This document shows, one piece after another, positions 1-7,459 of a stretch of 10,000 nt of DNA (its first letter is position 1; each line of letters starts with the position of its first letter). The DNA lies in assembly GCA_905221605.1 (NCBI GenBank), contig CAJNDS010000964.1, positions 1 through 10,000 of the forward strand, read 5' to 3'. A model generated the notes under the pieces. That model had not been told where the DNA came from, ran no database searches, and saw only the letters and a list, made by a program, of their open reading frames with translations. A program made the translations under genes and the position numbers. This DNA comes from Symbiodinium natans. Taxonomy: Eukaryota > Sar > Dinophyceae > Suessiales > Symbiodiniaceae.

Positions 1-118
1 TTGGTGTGTTTTTGTGTGTTTTTGTGTGTTTTGTGTGTGTGTGTGTTTTTTGTGTTTTTGTGTTTTTGTGTTTTTTTTGTGTTTTTGTGTTTTTGTGTTT
101 GTGTTTGTGTTTGTGTTG
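1..118. repeat. TG/T-rich microsatellite
   Basis: The first 118 bases consist only of G and T apart from the last few, built from GTGTTTTT and GTGTTT units with a pure (GT)n stretch near 31-46. Unit length drifts between 6 and 9 bases, which is typical of slippage. The tract starts at the window edge, so its full length is unknown. Confidence 0.95.
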
Positions 119-605
119 ATTGTGTTGTCGCCATGCTTCGTGAGCTGTGGCTCTTTCCGTAGATCGTTGTTCGTACTGTGACATAGCTTTGCTTTCGATA
201 AGATAACGCTTTAGATGGCAGCGCCTGGGGGGTCACTGGCTGGGCGGGGGCGGGGGGGGGGGGGGACCGGGTCGTCGAGGGGTCAGCATACCAAGTCTGT
301 TCAATCCTTAACATTCGCCCAGGTTTGCCCCAAGCCGATTCGACTTGCAAGTGGAATTTGTAACCGAAGCTGAAAATTTAGGAGGGTAGAGTCTTGGACC
401 GACCGTCGGTTTTATTGTTTTTTGACTTCAGGTGTGAGGCTGTATAGGTGCAGGCTCTTCAAGCTCTCACCAGATCCCAAGAACAAGGGATGCAAATGAA
501 CATGTGAGCCGAAACCTATGTTCAGCCCGCCAGGACAACATGAAGCGCTCACCCCTACCAGTGACCCTAGGCAGGGCGCCAGGGCTTTGATGGAGGTTCC
601 TACTA
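119..605. other. Non-coding stretch with no recognisable gene
   Basis: I see no open frame of useful length and no RNA gene here. The only clear internal structures are the G-tract at 242-265 and a small hairpin near 400-412, where ACCGA and TCGGT face each other across three bases. Confidence 0.6.
242..265 (+). repeat. Poly-G tract, potential G-quadruplex
   Basis: Twenty-four bases are all G except two single C interruptions, at 245 and 251. The long uninterrupted G-run could fold into a quadruplex and is a likely site of length error in sequencing. No gene is linked to it. Confidence 0.9.
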
Positions 606-668
606 CCCTAAACCTTAAACCCTAAACCCCAAACCCTAAACCCCAAACCCTAAACCCTAAACCCTAAA
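606..668 (+). repeat. Internal telomere-type cluster 1 (CCCTAAA, 9 units)
   Basis: Nine contiguous 7-bp units read CCCTAAA on the + strand, with variants CCTTAAA (unit 2) and CCCCAAA (units 4 and 6). This is the complement of the plant-type telomere repeat TTTAGGG. Its position inside ordinary sequence makes it an interstitial telomeric repeat, not a chromosome end. Confidence 0.95.
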
Positions 669-793
669 CTGTGGATTCGCCCCAGCTGTGCAGGAGTGAA
701 AAAAAACCTAAACTACTGACAGTATAGTCCAGGGTCTGAATATCCATGGGGCGTGCAGGTGAAGAGCTTCAGAGTCGGTGGTTGGGACAGCTC

Positions 794-849
794 CCCTAAA
801 CCCTAAACCCTAAACCCTAAGCCCTAAGCCCTGAGCCCTAAACCCTAAC
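794..849 (+). repeat. Internal telomere-type cluster 2 (CCCTAAA, 8 units)
   Basis: Eight 7-bp units keep perfect register. The first three are canonical CCCTAAA, followed by CCCTAAG twice, CCCTGAG once, then CCCTAAA and CCCTAAC. Degenerate units sit in the middle and canonical ones at the ends. It has the same orientation as the cluster 125 bp upstream. Confidence 0.95.
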
Positions 850-1182
850 TTTCAGTTCAAAGTTTCAAGAGCTGCCTGGAAGATCTTTCCACTTGCCGAG
901 CCAGAAAGCTCATAATGCGGAATCGGCTGGGGATTGCAAAGGAGCCTACTACCATCTAGGCCTCCTGCACTGAAGCAGTTTCTTCCCCGAAGCTAATCTG
1001 AAAACCCTAACTTCAGTCGCCGCAAAAAACTTGTCACTTAGCAGTAAGCAGTTTACAAAGCAAGGCACCTACTAAGGTTTTAATTTCCAGCATTCTTGCC
1101 TGAACCCGAAAGATCCCGGACTCCGCAGACCCAAGTCGTTCTGAGATTCTCGAAAAAAACCTCGAAAATTGGGACAGAACAG
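850..1182. other. Non-coding stretch between telomere-type clusters
   Basis: No gene is visible. A single CCCTAAC occurs at about 1004-1010. The rest is unique sequence without a strong repeat or open frame. Confidence 0.6.
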
Positions 1183-1238
1183 TTTAGGGTTTAGGGTTCA
1201 GGGTTTAGGGTTCAGGGTTTAGGGTTTAGGGTTCAGGG
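1183..1238 (-). repeat. Internal telomere-type cluster 3 (TTTAGGG, 8 units)
   Basis: Eight 7-bp units read TTTAGGG on the + strand, so the orientation is opposite to the two clusters upstream. Units 3, 5 and 8 are TTCAGGG, an alternating pattern that suggests a two-unit block was duplicated. Confidence 0.95.
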
Positions 1239-1411
1239 GGTCTTGAGGTGTCGCCAAACTTCGTCAACCGCCATTGGGGGCTCGAGATTTGGAGTGTTTA
1301 GGTCGGACACGTGTGGCGAGATCTCTCGCCGCCCGTAGACCACTCAAAAAGCCCGGAGCCATGCTGGGAGCCAATGACCGCTTCCAGATGCACGGGAAGG
1401 AGTGGGATGAC
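1239..1411. other. Spacer between two TTTAGGG clusters
   Basis: About 170 bp of unique sequence. I found no open frame or RNA feature that I can support. Confidence 0.5.
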
Positions 1412-1439
1412 TTTAGGGTTTAGGGTTTAGGGTTTAGGG
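1412..1439 (-). repeat. Internal telomere-type cluster 4 (TTTAGGG, 4 units)
   Basis: Four perfect TTTAGGG units. The 11-mer GGCTTCGAGTT lies 55 bp downstream (1495-1505), and the same 11-mer follows the TTTAGGG cluster ending at 7155 (at 7191-7201). Confidence 0.95.
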
Positions 1440-1643
1440 TAAACACGCTAGGGTCCTGGTAAGTTGCGCGCCCCGCGAGCTAAGAGGGTTTTCAGGCTTC
1501 GAGTTTTGCGGCGCAGGGCTTGCGTTTGTTTAACGTTGTTGCATGTGGCAGCAGAGTCCAAGGCGTGTGCAGGGTTCAAGTGTCCCATAAAACACGGTAG
1601 CCTGCAGGACAGTCCAGGGTGGCAAAGAGCTTAAGCTGTTAGG

Positions 1644-1664
1644 CCCTAAACCCTAAACCCCAAA
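1644..1664 (+). repeat. Internal telomere-type cluster 5 (CCCTAAA, 3 units)
   Basis: Two CCCTAAA units and one CCCCAAA, back in the orientation of the first two clusters. The decamer AGTCCAGGGT lies shortly before this cluster (1611-1620) and also before the cluster at 794 (726-735), so the flanks may share an origin. Confidence 0.9.
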
Positions 1665-2028
1665 AGCTCTTGGACTGCAGAAGTTTTGCCTGGAAAGTAG
1701 CTTGCATGACCTTTCAGAGGCTATCGTTGGAAGTAGAATGTACTGAGTCAGTCCGTCAGTCAGGCCTGGTGCTGATGTGCCAGCATCTTTTCGGATTTAG
1801 CAACCCCCATATGCCTGCAAGGGCCAAAACCCGGGCTACGCTGGTCCATGCATGCACTGGCTCACGGTCCACCCCCTCCAAAAAACTGGGAAGCGTGAGG
1901 CTCGTAAGATGTAGCTAGGACCGCACGGAAACTTTGCATTGCGGCAGCCTGGCCACGACAGTCAGCAGGATAGTCCCAACCAGAACCAAGCCCGAAAACC
2001 AAATCTTGGGCAGCAAGCAGCCTGAAGC
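1665..2028. other. Stretch without a supported gene
   Basis: Short open frames occur on the + strand (about 80 codons each) but begin at non-ATG codons or have no coding-like composition. I see no repeat or RNA gene. Confidence 0.5.
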
Positions 2029-2232
2029 ATGGGTCTCCGGAAGTTCGGCCAGGATTTCAGTCAGCGGCAGCTGTTGTTGTTTGGGATTTTGGCATCTAGA
2101 GGGCTTCTTTGGCTCAACGTCCGGGAGGATGCTCCACCGCCGCCGCCAATGCCACCGCCACCACCGGAAGGACGCAACGGGAATCTGATTTTCATGGGTT
2201 CCCCTACTACCACCCCTAGCCTCCCCCCATAA
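2029..2232 (+). CDS. Proline-rich open frame of unknown function, 3' end inside a MITE
   Basis: A 67-residue frame starting at an ATG. Residues 15-30 are rather hydrophobic (LLLFGI, LLWLN). An acidic EDA leads into two runs of five prolines at residues 36-40 and 42-46, split by one Met, then EGRNGN. I do not recognise a family; polyproline runs of this kind occur in many scaffold and actin-related proteins, which is not enough for a name. From about residue 55 the reading frame is encoded by the inserted MITE at 2192, which supplies 13 residues and the stop. In the inferred empty site the codon after Ile would be TGA, so the element may have landed at an original stop. This could be a real terminal exon or chance in a CCN-rich tract. 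Confidence 0.25.
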   Translation: MGLRKFGQDFSQRQLLLFGILASRGLLWLNVREDAPPPPPMPPPPPEGRNGNLIFMGSPTTTPSLPP

Positions 2233-2318
2233 TTAAGGCTAAACAATGGCAGGGATAAGGAAGTCGAATTGAGGTCACTTAAGGGGGAACCTAGGGGGCG
2301 TTGAAAAGAGGGCCGTGA
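2192..2318. mobile_element. MITE copy A, degraded, 5-bp duplication GATTT
   Basis: The left end starts TCATGGGTTCCCCTACT, identical over 17 bp to the left end of the copy at 7460. The right part carries TTAAGGGGGAACCTAGGGGG at 2279-2298, nearly identical to 7557-7577 of the other copy. The right terminus reads CCGTGA, complementary to TCACGG, a diverged version of the left end. GATTT occurs directly before the left end (2187-2191) and directly after the right end (2319-2323), as expected for a target-site duplication. The interior, about 2245-2278, is unrelated to copy B and has no coding capacity. This is a non-autonomous inverted-repeat DNA element. Superfamily is not assigned, because 5-bp duplications and a TCATGGG end do not point to one I can name with confidence. 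Confidence 0.75.
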
Positions 2319-3598
2319 GATTTGAAAGCCCGGTGAAAGGTGGAGGGCTTCGGGTCGGCCATGGCTTGGCATCTACATGCATCTATGCCAGCTACTGCAC
2401 CACTCCCACATAGGCAAGAAACACATCATGAGTCACCAGCCATGTTGCGCATTCTGGACTAGAAACACTGCTGCCAAGTCATCAACCATCAACGGCCGTT
2501 AAACCATTTGTGCCAGGGATTTGCCTGAAAGGTGTTCAGGAAACCCAAAACAGGAAGCCCCGAAGACCGACCTGAGTTGGGTGCAACACAAACTCACACC
2601 AAGCACAAGACTGTAGCTAACGGGATGCCCTACTTAGTTGAGTGCCTGCCACAGACCGGAGAACTTTGAAGGACACCTGCCAACCTTGCTGAATGCATCG
2701 AGGCCTGTTCTGCGTGTGCGGATATGTGGTGCTTGCAGCGCTGACCGTCAAGTCGGCTCAACTTCAGGATTCAACCGACATGTGCTTAATATGGGCACGT
2801 GTGCAACAGCCAGCACGCCATGTGCCTCAGCCACAAAGTACCCGCGTGAGCCCTGGGCCCAGAGGCCCAGGACACCCCCCAAGCAGACCCCACACGCACA
2901 TCCGCACATGCTTGCATGTTCACAGGGCACAAGGCTTTTCCGCAAGACCCCTGCATGTTAAGTAGACACGTCGAGATTGTGTAATCCATCAAGTGTATTG
3001 TCGCGAGCACACGGAGCCCAGGCTTGGTTGGAGCTCCACTGGGTGAGACAATCGACACGCAGCATGCCAAGATAAACTGCACCAACACAGCAAACAACAT
3101 GCGGATCAGCGATTGACATGTCGAGAAGTATTCCAATTATGGTATCCCTGCCCGATGACACTCCAGGGTGCAGGCAGACAGGCGAGCGACCAAAACAAAC
3201 AATGTGGGCACTCGACAGCACACGCAAGCTATAGGCTTGCATAACTACTGGCGTCGGCACGAGGCGAGAAGCGTTCATGGCATCCGTGGGGAACTAGGCA
3301 GGCACGCCAACGACCCCTGCAATGAAAAACGATTTGAAAAAAACAAGGCAGGCGAACGACCACCGTTAAGGGGCCGGAGACAAGGGACCTGCACGGCAAA
3401 GTAATCAAAGGCGTGTTCCCACCTGTACTGTTCACTGTTCGCACTAATTTTGGCTACACGCACCCACGCTCACTACGTGCTTCCGCACCTGGGAGACTGT
3501 TGGCCCGGTGCAGTTCTCATAGCCCGGCTTGTTTGGCCGAGGCCTGAGGCCGGCTATGTAAGAGTGCCTCGCGCTGCAGGCGATCCCCGCCTTTGCAG
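2319..3598. other. 1.3-kb stretch without a supported gene
   Basis: Open frames of 60-116 codons overlap on both strands between about 2640 and 3460. None shows recognisable motifs, consistent codon bias or splice signals, and the overlap on both strands is what GC-rich non-coding DNA gives. A 15-mer AAGCGTTCATGGCAT at 3269-3283 recurs at 8794-8808. Confidence 0.5.
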
Positions 3599-3698
3599 CA
3601 GCCGCCCCCACCGCAGAAAGGCTTCGACAAGCCGAAGCTTGAAATTTCGATCCCTGAGTCCGAGCCTTGCGATGATTTCAACGGGTGGGTTTGCGCAG
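3599..3698 (+). CDS. Candidate internal exon, Pro-rich start then acidic
   Basis: A pyrimidine-rich CCCGCCTTTGCAG precedes 3599 and a second possible acceptor, CCACCGCAG, ends at 3616. Both keep the same phase. The frame begins QPPPPQ and continues with KGFDKPKLEISIPESEP and then CDDFNGWVCA, a hydrophilic acidic composition that reads like genuine protein. A GT follows CAG at 3699, and another possible donor, GTGGGT, lies at 3685. The frame stays open to 3793. I do not recognise a domain. Neighbouring exons cannot be placed, so this is an isolated exon candidate on compositional and splice-motif grounds. Confidence 0.3.
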
Positions 3699-4320
3699 GT
3701 ACTGTAGGTGCTCCGCGTTCCTCTTTTGCTGCCCTTACCGCATTCCAACCTTCTTTACATAAAACGCATGGAGTTCCGGGGATCGGCACATAAAGTCCCA
3801 AATCCCGGCACACATGACCGAATCTTGCAACATGGCAGTTTGCAAGCACTCCTCCTGCACCTAAGGAGTCGGATCTCCACACTTATCCCGCAGAGGCTGT
3901 GCAGGTGGGCCGGCAAGATGGACTTCAGGTTTTGCAGGATTGCATCGGATTGCAGCTTGCAGCACATGCCCCTGCCGGAGGCGACCATGTAAGCCTGAAA
4001 GCCAGGCAGCCTGAAAAGCAGCTGAACACCACAAGAGGTTGGAAAAAACGTCTTTTGGCGTTTCAATAGATGGGAATTTCTCAAGGAGGCAGTGCAAGCC
4101 GGAGAACACACCTACACGCTGACTAGTTGGCGAAGCTATTGGGGCCCTAGTCATCCTTGTTGCTATTATTTGGCGTAGCTGCAAGCTGTCCAGCCTCTAG
4201 GTGTCTCCCGTGAACGAAGTACCATGACGAATCAGGTCCGCAACACCTTTATCCACGTGGCGAGTGAACCGGGTGCCGAAACTGATCGCCTGGCCTTGTC
4301 CTGCTCCTTGGACTTTCACG
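3699..4320. other. Stretch without a supported gene
   Basis: Frames of 90-120 codons overlap on both strands near 3710-4180, with no motif or codon bias favouring either strand. No repeat or RNA feature was identified. Confidence 0.45.
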
Positions 4321-4788
4321 ATGATTCTTTGCTTGCAGCTCCCAAGGCTCGGCCCATCGGATTCAGTTACTCAGTTTGTCGTCCTAGGCACGGAGGTTCA
4401 AGACGCGCCTGGCCATGAAACACGGGCCCACGCAGAAAACCCCAAGCTCTGCCGTGCTTGCACAGGAGGCAGCGCTCCGCCCGGGTTCGTACCTCTTGCA
4501 GCCATGTTTGCGCGACACCGATATGGCAAAGGTTTGGGGCCCGAAGAGCCGATCCCCCGCCTGTCCGCATCCGCTGTGGACCCGCATTTGGGATTGCCCG
4601 TCTGGCGCTCGTCACTTCGCGCTTTCCCTGTCAGAGTTGCTCCTGAAGACAAGCTGTTCTGTGGGTGGGTGGCGCTCGCCCTGTGTGACAAGTCCTTTTT
4701 TTTCTCCTCCCAGTTGCTCATCTGGGACCCGAGCCCTGAAGCTTGGTACCCTGACCAGCTAAAGACAGGGATCTTGCCGGTGGAATAA
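4321..4788 (+). CDS. Long open frame of unknown function
   Basis: A 155-residue frame from the first ATG; the open stretch reaches back to about 4264 without an ATG. Composition is mixed, with Cys, Pro and Trp spread through it, and no domain is recognisable. A T-rich tract followed by CTCCTCCCAG ends at about 4713, and GTGGGT occurs near 4662, so the middle could hide a short intron with a terminal exon starting LLIWDPSPEAWYPDQ. A frame of similar length runs antisense over 4398-4904, which argues that both may be chance products of high GC content. I would treat it as hypothetical. Confidence 0.2.
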   Translation: MILCLQLPRLGPSDSVTQFVVLGTEVQDAPGHETRAHAENPKLCRACTGGSAPPGFVPLAAMFARHRYGKGLGPEEPIPRLSASAVDPHLGLPVWRSSLRAFPVRVAPEDKLFCGWVALALCDKSFFFSSQLLIWDPSPEAWYPDQLKTGILPVE

Positions 4789-4797
4789 GGCCCCACC

Positions 4798-4906
4798 GTT
4801 TGGGACCCAAGTCTCTTCAATGTGAAGATGCCCCCCCCCCCCCCCATATTCTCATTCCTGACGTTCTCCGCAATAAATTGGCTAAACTGGCATGGGGATC
4901 CCAAAC
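4798..4906. repeat. Short inverted repeat enclosing a C-tract
   Basis: GTTTGGGA at 4798-4805 is the exact complement of TCCCAAAC at 4899-4906. The match extends to 11 bp with one mismatch. I saw no flanking duplication. The interval contains the 15-base C homopolymer at 4831-4845. It may be a decayed small inverted-repeat element or coincidence. Confidence 0.35.
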
Positions 4907-4997
4907 AATGCCCAGAAAACAGAACAACAGAACCGGGGGCGGATATGCAGCTGGTTCTTTCAGCTTGCGGGCAGAAAGTGCCATGATACGGGCCTAA
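4800..4997 (+). CDS. Candidate exon with EDA-polyproline motif
   Basis: An open frame without an ATG at its start reads EDAPPPP at about residues 9-15, followed by HILIPDVLRNKLAKLAWGSQ and a basic, Asn/Gln-rich stretch. It runs into the telomere-type cluster at 4993, which supplies the TAA stop. The C-tract at 4831-4845 encodes the prolines, and an error in its length would shift the frame. EDA followed by CCN codons is also seen at 2125 and 9099. No family is recognised. Confidence 0.2.
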   Translation: MGPKSLQCEDAPPPPHILIPDVLRNKLAKLAWGSQTMPRKQNNRTGGGYAAGSFSLRAESAMIRA

Positions 4998-5019
4998 ACC
5001 CTAAACCCTAAACCCTAAA
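4993..5019 (+). repeat. Internal telomere-type cluster 6 (CCCTAAA, about 4 units)
   Basis: Three perfect CCCTAAA units preceded by CCTAAA. It is isolated: the nearest other cluster is more than 2 kb away on the right and 3.3 kb on the left. Confidence 0.95.
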
Positions 5020-5051
5020 AGAACACCTTTCACCCTCCGAACTGCAAGCCT

Positions 5052-5252
5052 TCACGCTTTGAACAGTAAGTTTCGCATCCTGTGGCAAATTGACTGAGGT
5101 CCTTCCAGCTCCTCGGCTGTCTTATGACTGTTAATGCAAAGTTGTTTGGGATTGGTGAGGTCAGGTAAGCCTCTGAAGCAAAGCACGAACTTGAATAACT
5201 CGAAGCATCTCGAAGCCATCTGACTCAGTGTGACGTTGCTGCGAGAGATCAT
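5052..5252 (-). CDS. Candidate small ORF or exon of unknown function
   Basis: A 66-residue frame on the complementary strand starts at an ATG and ends in TGA. It contains Cys at several positions, a hydrophobic FKFVLCF segment near residues 21-27, and a polar C-terminal half (NSHKTAEELEGPQ). The composition is protein-like, but no motif or splice signal confirms it. The 13-mer GTTGTTTGGGATT at 5141-5153, shared with 2076-2088, falls inside it. Confidence 0.15.
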   Translation of the reverse strand: MISRSNVTLSQMASRCFELFKFVLCFRGLPDLTNPKQLCINSHKTAEELEGPQSICHRMRNLLFKA

Positions 5253-5475
5253 GCACGCGTTTCCAAACCTGAACTCAGCACGGGAAAGCTTTTGGAAAGT
5301 CGAAGTACAATGAAGGTAGGTCCGCTAGGTAGCTCAAGGCAGAGGTTTCGCGCCGCATGTTCAGAGCCGCATGTAGCTGACGGTTCTATTTGTCTATTCG
5401 CACGTGTTGATAAGAGTCTGTCGTCTCGGGCACACCTCTGCCAGTAAGGCCACGTCGGCAGGGTTCATGACCTGT
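5253..5475. other. Spacer without identifiable features
   Basis: No open frame, repeat or RNA gene supported. Confidence 0.45.
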
Positions 5476-5769
5476 TCACGGCTGCTTGGCTTTTTTAGCG
5501 ATGCCTCGTCCAACTACATGAATGTCAGAGAAGGTCAAGGCCACATCTAGCAACAGACTCGTTCCTGCTAGACGAACCTGCGACCTGCCTGCCCGTGGGG
5601 CATAGATCCCCACATGTAGAGCGCGCTGACCTTCGTGGCCAAGATTAGCCTGTAGCAGCTGCAATGCTCCAAGCCGAAGTTTCGCGAAGTTGCTTCCCTT
5701 CGGTCTGCACTCATGAACTGGGATGTTTCCCCTTATGCAAACACTCCTTAACAGGGACCCTAGTACCCC
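5476..5769 (-). CDS. Candidate exon or gene fragment, no ATG
   Basis: Ninety-seven codons are open on the complementary strand between a TAG at 5770-5772 and the TGA at 5476-5478. No Met occurs in the frame, so if real it is a terminal exon or a broken gene. The C-terminal two thirds look protein-like, with ALQLLQANL, then HVGIYAPRAGRSQ, then a Leu/Val-rich part ending in basic GRGIAKKAKQ. The segment GIYAP followed by Gly-Arg faintly recalls the endonuclease domain of non-LTR retrotransposons, but the expected downstream catalytic motifs are absent. I do not assign that function. Confidence 0.2.
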   Translation of the reverse strand, partial: GVLGSLLRSVCIRGNIPVHECRPKGSNFAKLRLGALQLLQANLGHEGQRALHVGIYAPRAGRSQVRLAGTSLLLDVALTFSDIHVVGRGIAKKAKQP

Positions 5770-5785
5770 CTATTACAATCCCTGT
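5751..5785. repeat. Small inverted repeat ACAGGGA/TCCCTGT
   Basis: ACAGGGA at 5751-5757 is the exact complement of TCCCTGT at 5779-5785 across a 21-bp loop rich in CCCTA-like sequence. It could form a hairpin. No duplication flanks it. Confidence 0.4.
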
Positions 5786-6530
5786 AAGTGCCTGAGGAAG
5801 AATTTCAGGAGCCGGCCGAAAAGCCTGTGCTGAATTTGGAGGACCGGCGGCATGCCGGGTTCTTGTTTTTTTTTGCTGCTGTCCCACTGGCCCTTACTTC
5901 ACTTCCACAGGCCACTGGACCAGAGTAGATGCTCAGCGTGGGTGAGATTATCATGTTCGAAGGTTACATCCGTCCTTTCCATGGCTGTTCAGCATTGAAA
6001 CCCCAAAAGGCCCCCCCCCCCCCAAGCAGCCACTGCCATGATTTCAGGAGGCACTTTTTGAACCACGACTGCCGGCACCCGAACCTCACAGGCCATGTTA
6101 GCGCTTGAGGCTATTGTCTCTCCTACTTGTAGATGCGTTGCGCGCCGGAGCATTTCAGATCGGTTCGTCATCACCCTAGCAGCCGCTTCAGCAGTTCTGA
6201 AACAAATTCAGGGAAGCATCTTGTGGGGGTTTGGCTGTGTATTGAACGTTTTAACTTCGGATGTATGCTATCGTTCATTTGGCTCGAACCTGCTTCTTGC
6301 GTGTAATAATGTTGGAAGACAGGGACAGCAGGGATTTTTCTGAATCTCATGCTATAAAAATTACCACGCGCCAACAGAAACCTGCGTGTTTTTCGTTTGC
6401 CATAAGTTGTCGGATCAGGACTAGTAGGTGTGAACCTAGAGGGTCCACTAAGTTCCGAGTTCACAAGTCCGAAGCCTACATCGTCAGTCCCGAGGCACAC
6501 AGCTGGCAGCACAATGCAAACATTCGTCGG
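5786..6530. other. Stretch without a supported gene
   Basis: It includes a T-run near 5865-5874 and the 13-base C homopolymer at 6011-6023. A 134-codon frame on the complementary strand (6171-6575) has no recognisable motif and crosses the tRNA-like repeat, so I do not call it. Confidence 0.5.
6011..6023 (+). repeat. Poly-C homopolymer
   Basis: Thirteen consecutive C. It belongs with the other C-tracts of this window (4831-4845, 8408-8417, 8837-8845) and is prone to length error. Confidence 0.9.
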
Positions 6531-6590
6531 TCGCCTGTTAGGATTCGATCCTAGACCTGTTTGTGCCCCACTCATGAACCCTCGAGGCGA
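6531..6590 (-). other. tRNA-like inverted repeat, probably not a functional tRNA
   Basis: Read on the complementary strand, TCGCCT (6585-6590) can pair with AGGCGA (6531-6536), like an acceptor stem 60 nt across. Just inside the 3' arm lies GGATCGAATCC (6541-6551), one base from the Pol III B-box consensus GGTTCGAATCC, flanked by bases that extend a short T-arm-like stem. A proper D-arm and a 5-bp/7-base anticodon arm cannot be drawn in the remaining 30 nt, and the total is about 12 nt too short. It could be a decayed tRNA or the head of a tRNA-derived SINE. Confidence 0.25.
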
Positions 6591-7113
6591 TTGTCCGAAA
6601 CTAGAGCTAGATGACAGGCATCATGGCATTCGTGTCATTCAGCACATCTTCATGCCATGATGAAAGGTGTATGCAACTGGACTAGGCAGTTCTCTCACAA
6701 TAGTCATGCCCATGTCGTGCTCACGTCAAGACGTGGACTATGTGTTTGACTGTGTCTGATGTTGCTTCATCAGTTGTTGCAGTTTTTTTAGGTTTCATGC
6801 GGGCGCTTTGTTCAGCTGTTTTGGAAGCTTGTAGGGCGCGAGAGTCTCGAGAATGCTAGCTCGGGTTCCCATTCCTCGATCCCAGAATCGAACAAGAGGG
6901 GGCAGGATCCGGGAGCAGTTTCGACTGCAATCCCAAGTAGCCCCCAGTGCTGCGCAGGCCGAAGCAGAAGTTCTTTCCCTTCCCGCAATCTTGGGGAACC
7001 CATCGGCCCTCCAAAAGACATCGCACCTTGCTTGCAGGCCCCCTCTGGCCCCGATTGGCCCAAAGCAACCGGAGGCATCCGCTGCCAAGGTTTCAGGGGC
7101 GTTTGTACTCGGG
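6591..7113. other. Stretch without a supported gene
   Basis: Overlapping frames of 60-97 codons lie on both strands at 6795-7146. Their composition is similar in both directions and no splice signals or motifs single one out. Confidence 0.5.
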
Positions 7114-7155
7114 TTTAGGGTTGAGGGTTTAGGGTTTAGGGTTTAGGGTTTAGGG
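7114..7155 (-). repeat. Internal telomere-type cluster 7 (TTTAGGG, 6 units)
   Basis: Six units, of which the second is TTGAGGG and the others canonical. Decayed units (GGGTTT, GTTAGGG) trail to about 7180. GGCTTCGAGTT follows at 7191-7201, as it does after the cluster ending at 1439. Confidence 0.95.
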
Positions 7156-7454
7156 CAAGATTTTGGGTTTGTTAGGGTAAAGGGCTTCGAGGCTTCGAGT
7201 TGCTGGGCGGTGCCATACCTAAAAAGGACTTCAGGGCTCGAGGAGCTTCAAGAAGGTAGGGGTCACCGTCCGGCATCCTGACTGTACGCAGTGAGTTAAA
7301 AGGCGCAGTGAGCCGGGGTGTAAGTTGTGTCCGGCCATTCGGCCCACAGCAAGTTTCCACCCTTTTGATCGGCAGGCCCAGTCATGGAACTGTCAAAGCC
7401 CTGGTTGCTGTGCGGTTGACACTTCTTTTTCAATTGCTTGTCAAATGGACACAG
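7156..7454. other. Spacer without a supported gene
   Basis: About 300 bp of unique sequence with no supported frame, other than the 11-mer noted with the preceding cluster. Confidence 0.5.
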
Positions 7455-7459
7455 CGAAA

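Noticed and set aside
400-412. Hairpin ACCGA/TCGGT followed by T-rich sequence, like a bacterial terminator
   Set aside because: The context is eukaryotic and the stem is only 5 bp; no gene ends there.
606-849. True chromosome end
   Set aside because: Clusters are only 8-9 units long, contain variants, and are followed by ordinary sequence and more clusters in both orientations.
606-849. CRISPR-like array from regularly repeated units
   Set aside because: The repeats are contiguous 7-bp telomere-type units without spacers.
2638-3463. Several overlapping open frames of 60-116 codons on both strands
   Set aside because: They occur in all frames with no motif, codon bias or splice support; expected from GC-rich non-coding DNA.
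4398-4904. 168-codon frame on the complementary strand
   Set aside because: It overlaps a similarly long + strand frame and includes a Gly run from a C homopolymer; neither strand is clearly coding.
6171-6575. 134-codon frame on the complementary strand
   Set aside because: No ATG-context or family support, mixed composition, and it runs through the tRNA-like inverted repeat.
6860-6895. Possible tRNA T-arm around ATCCCAGAATCGAAC
   Set aside because: No acceptor stem or other arms could be found at the right distance.
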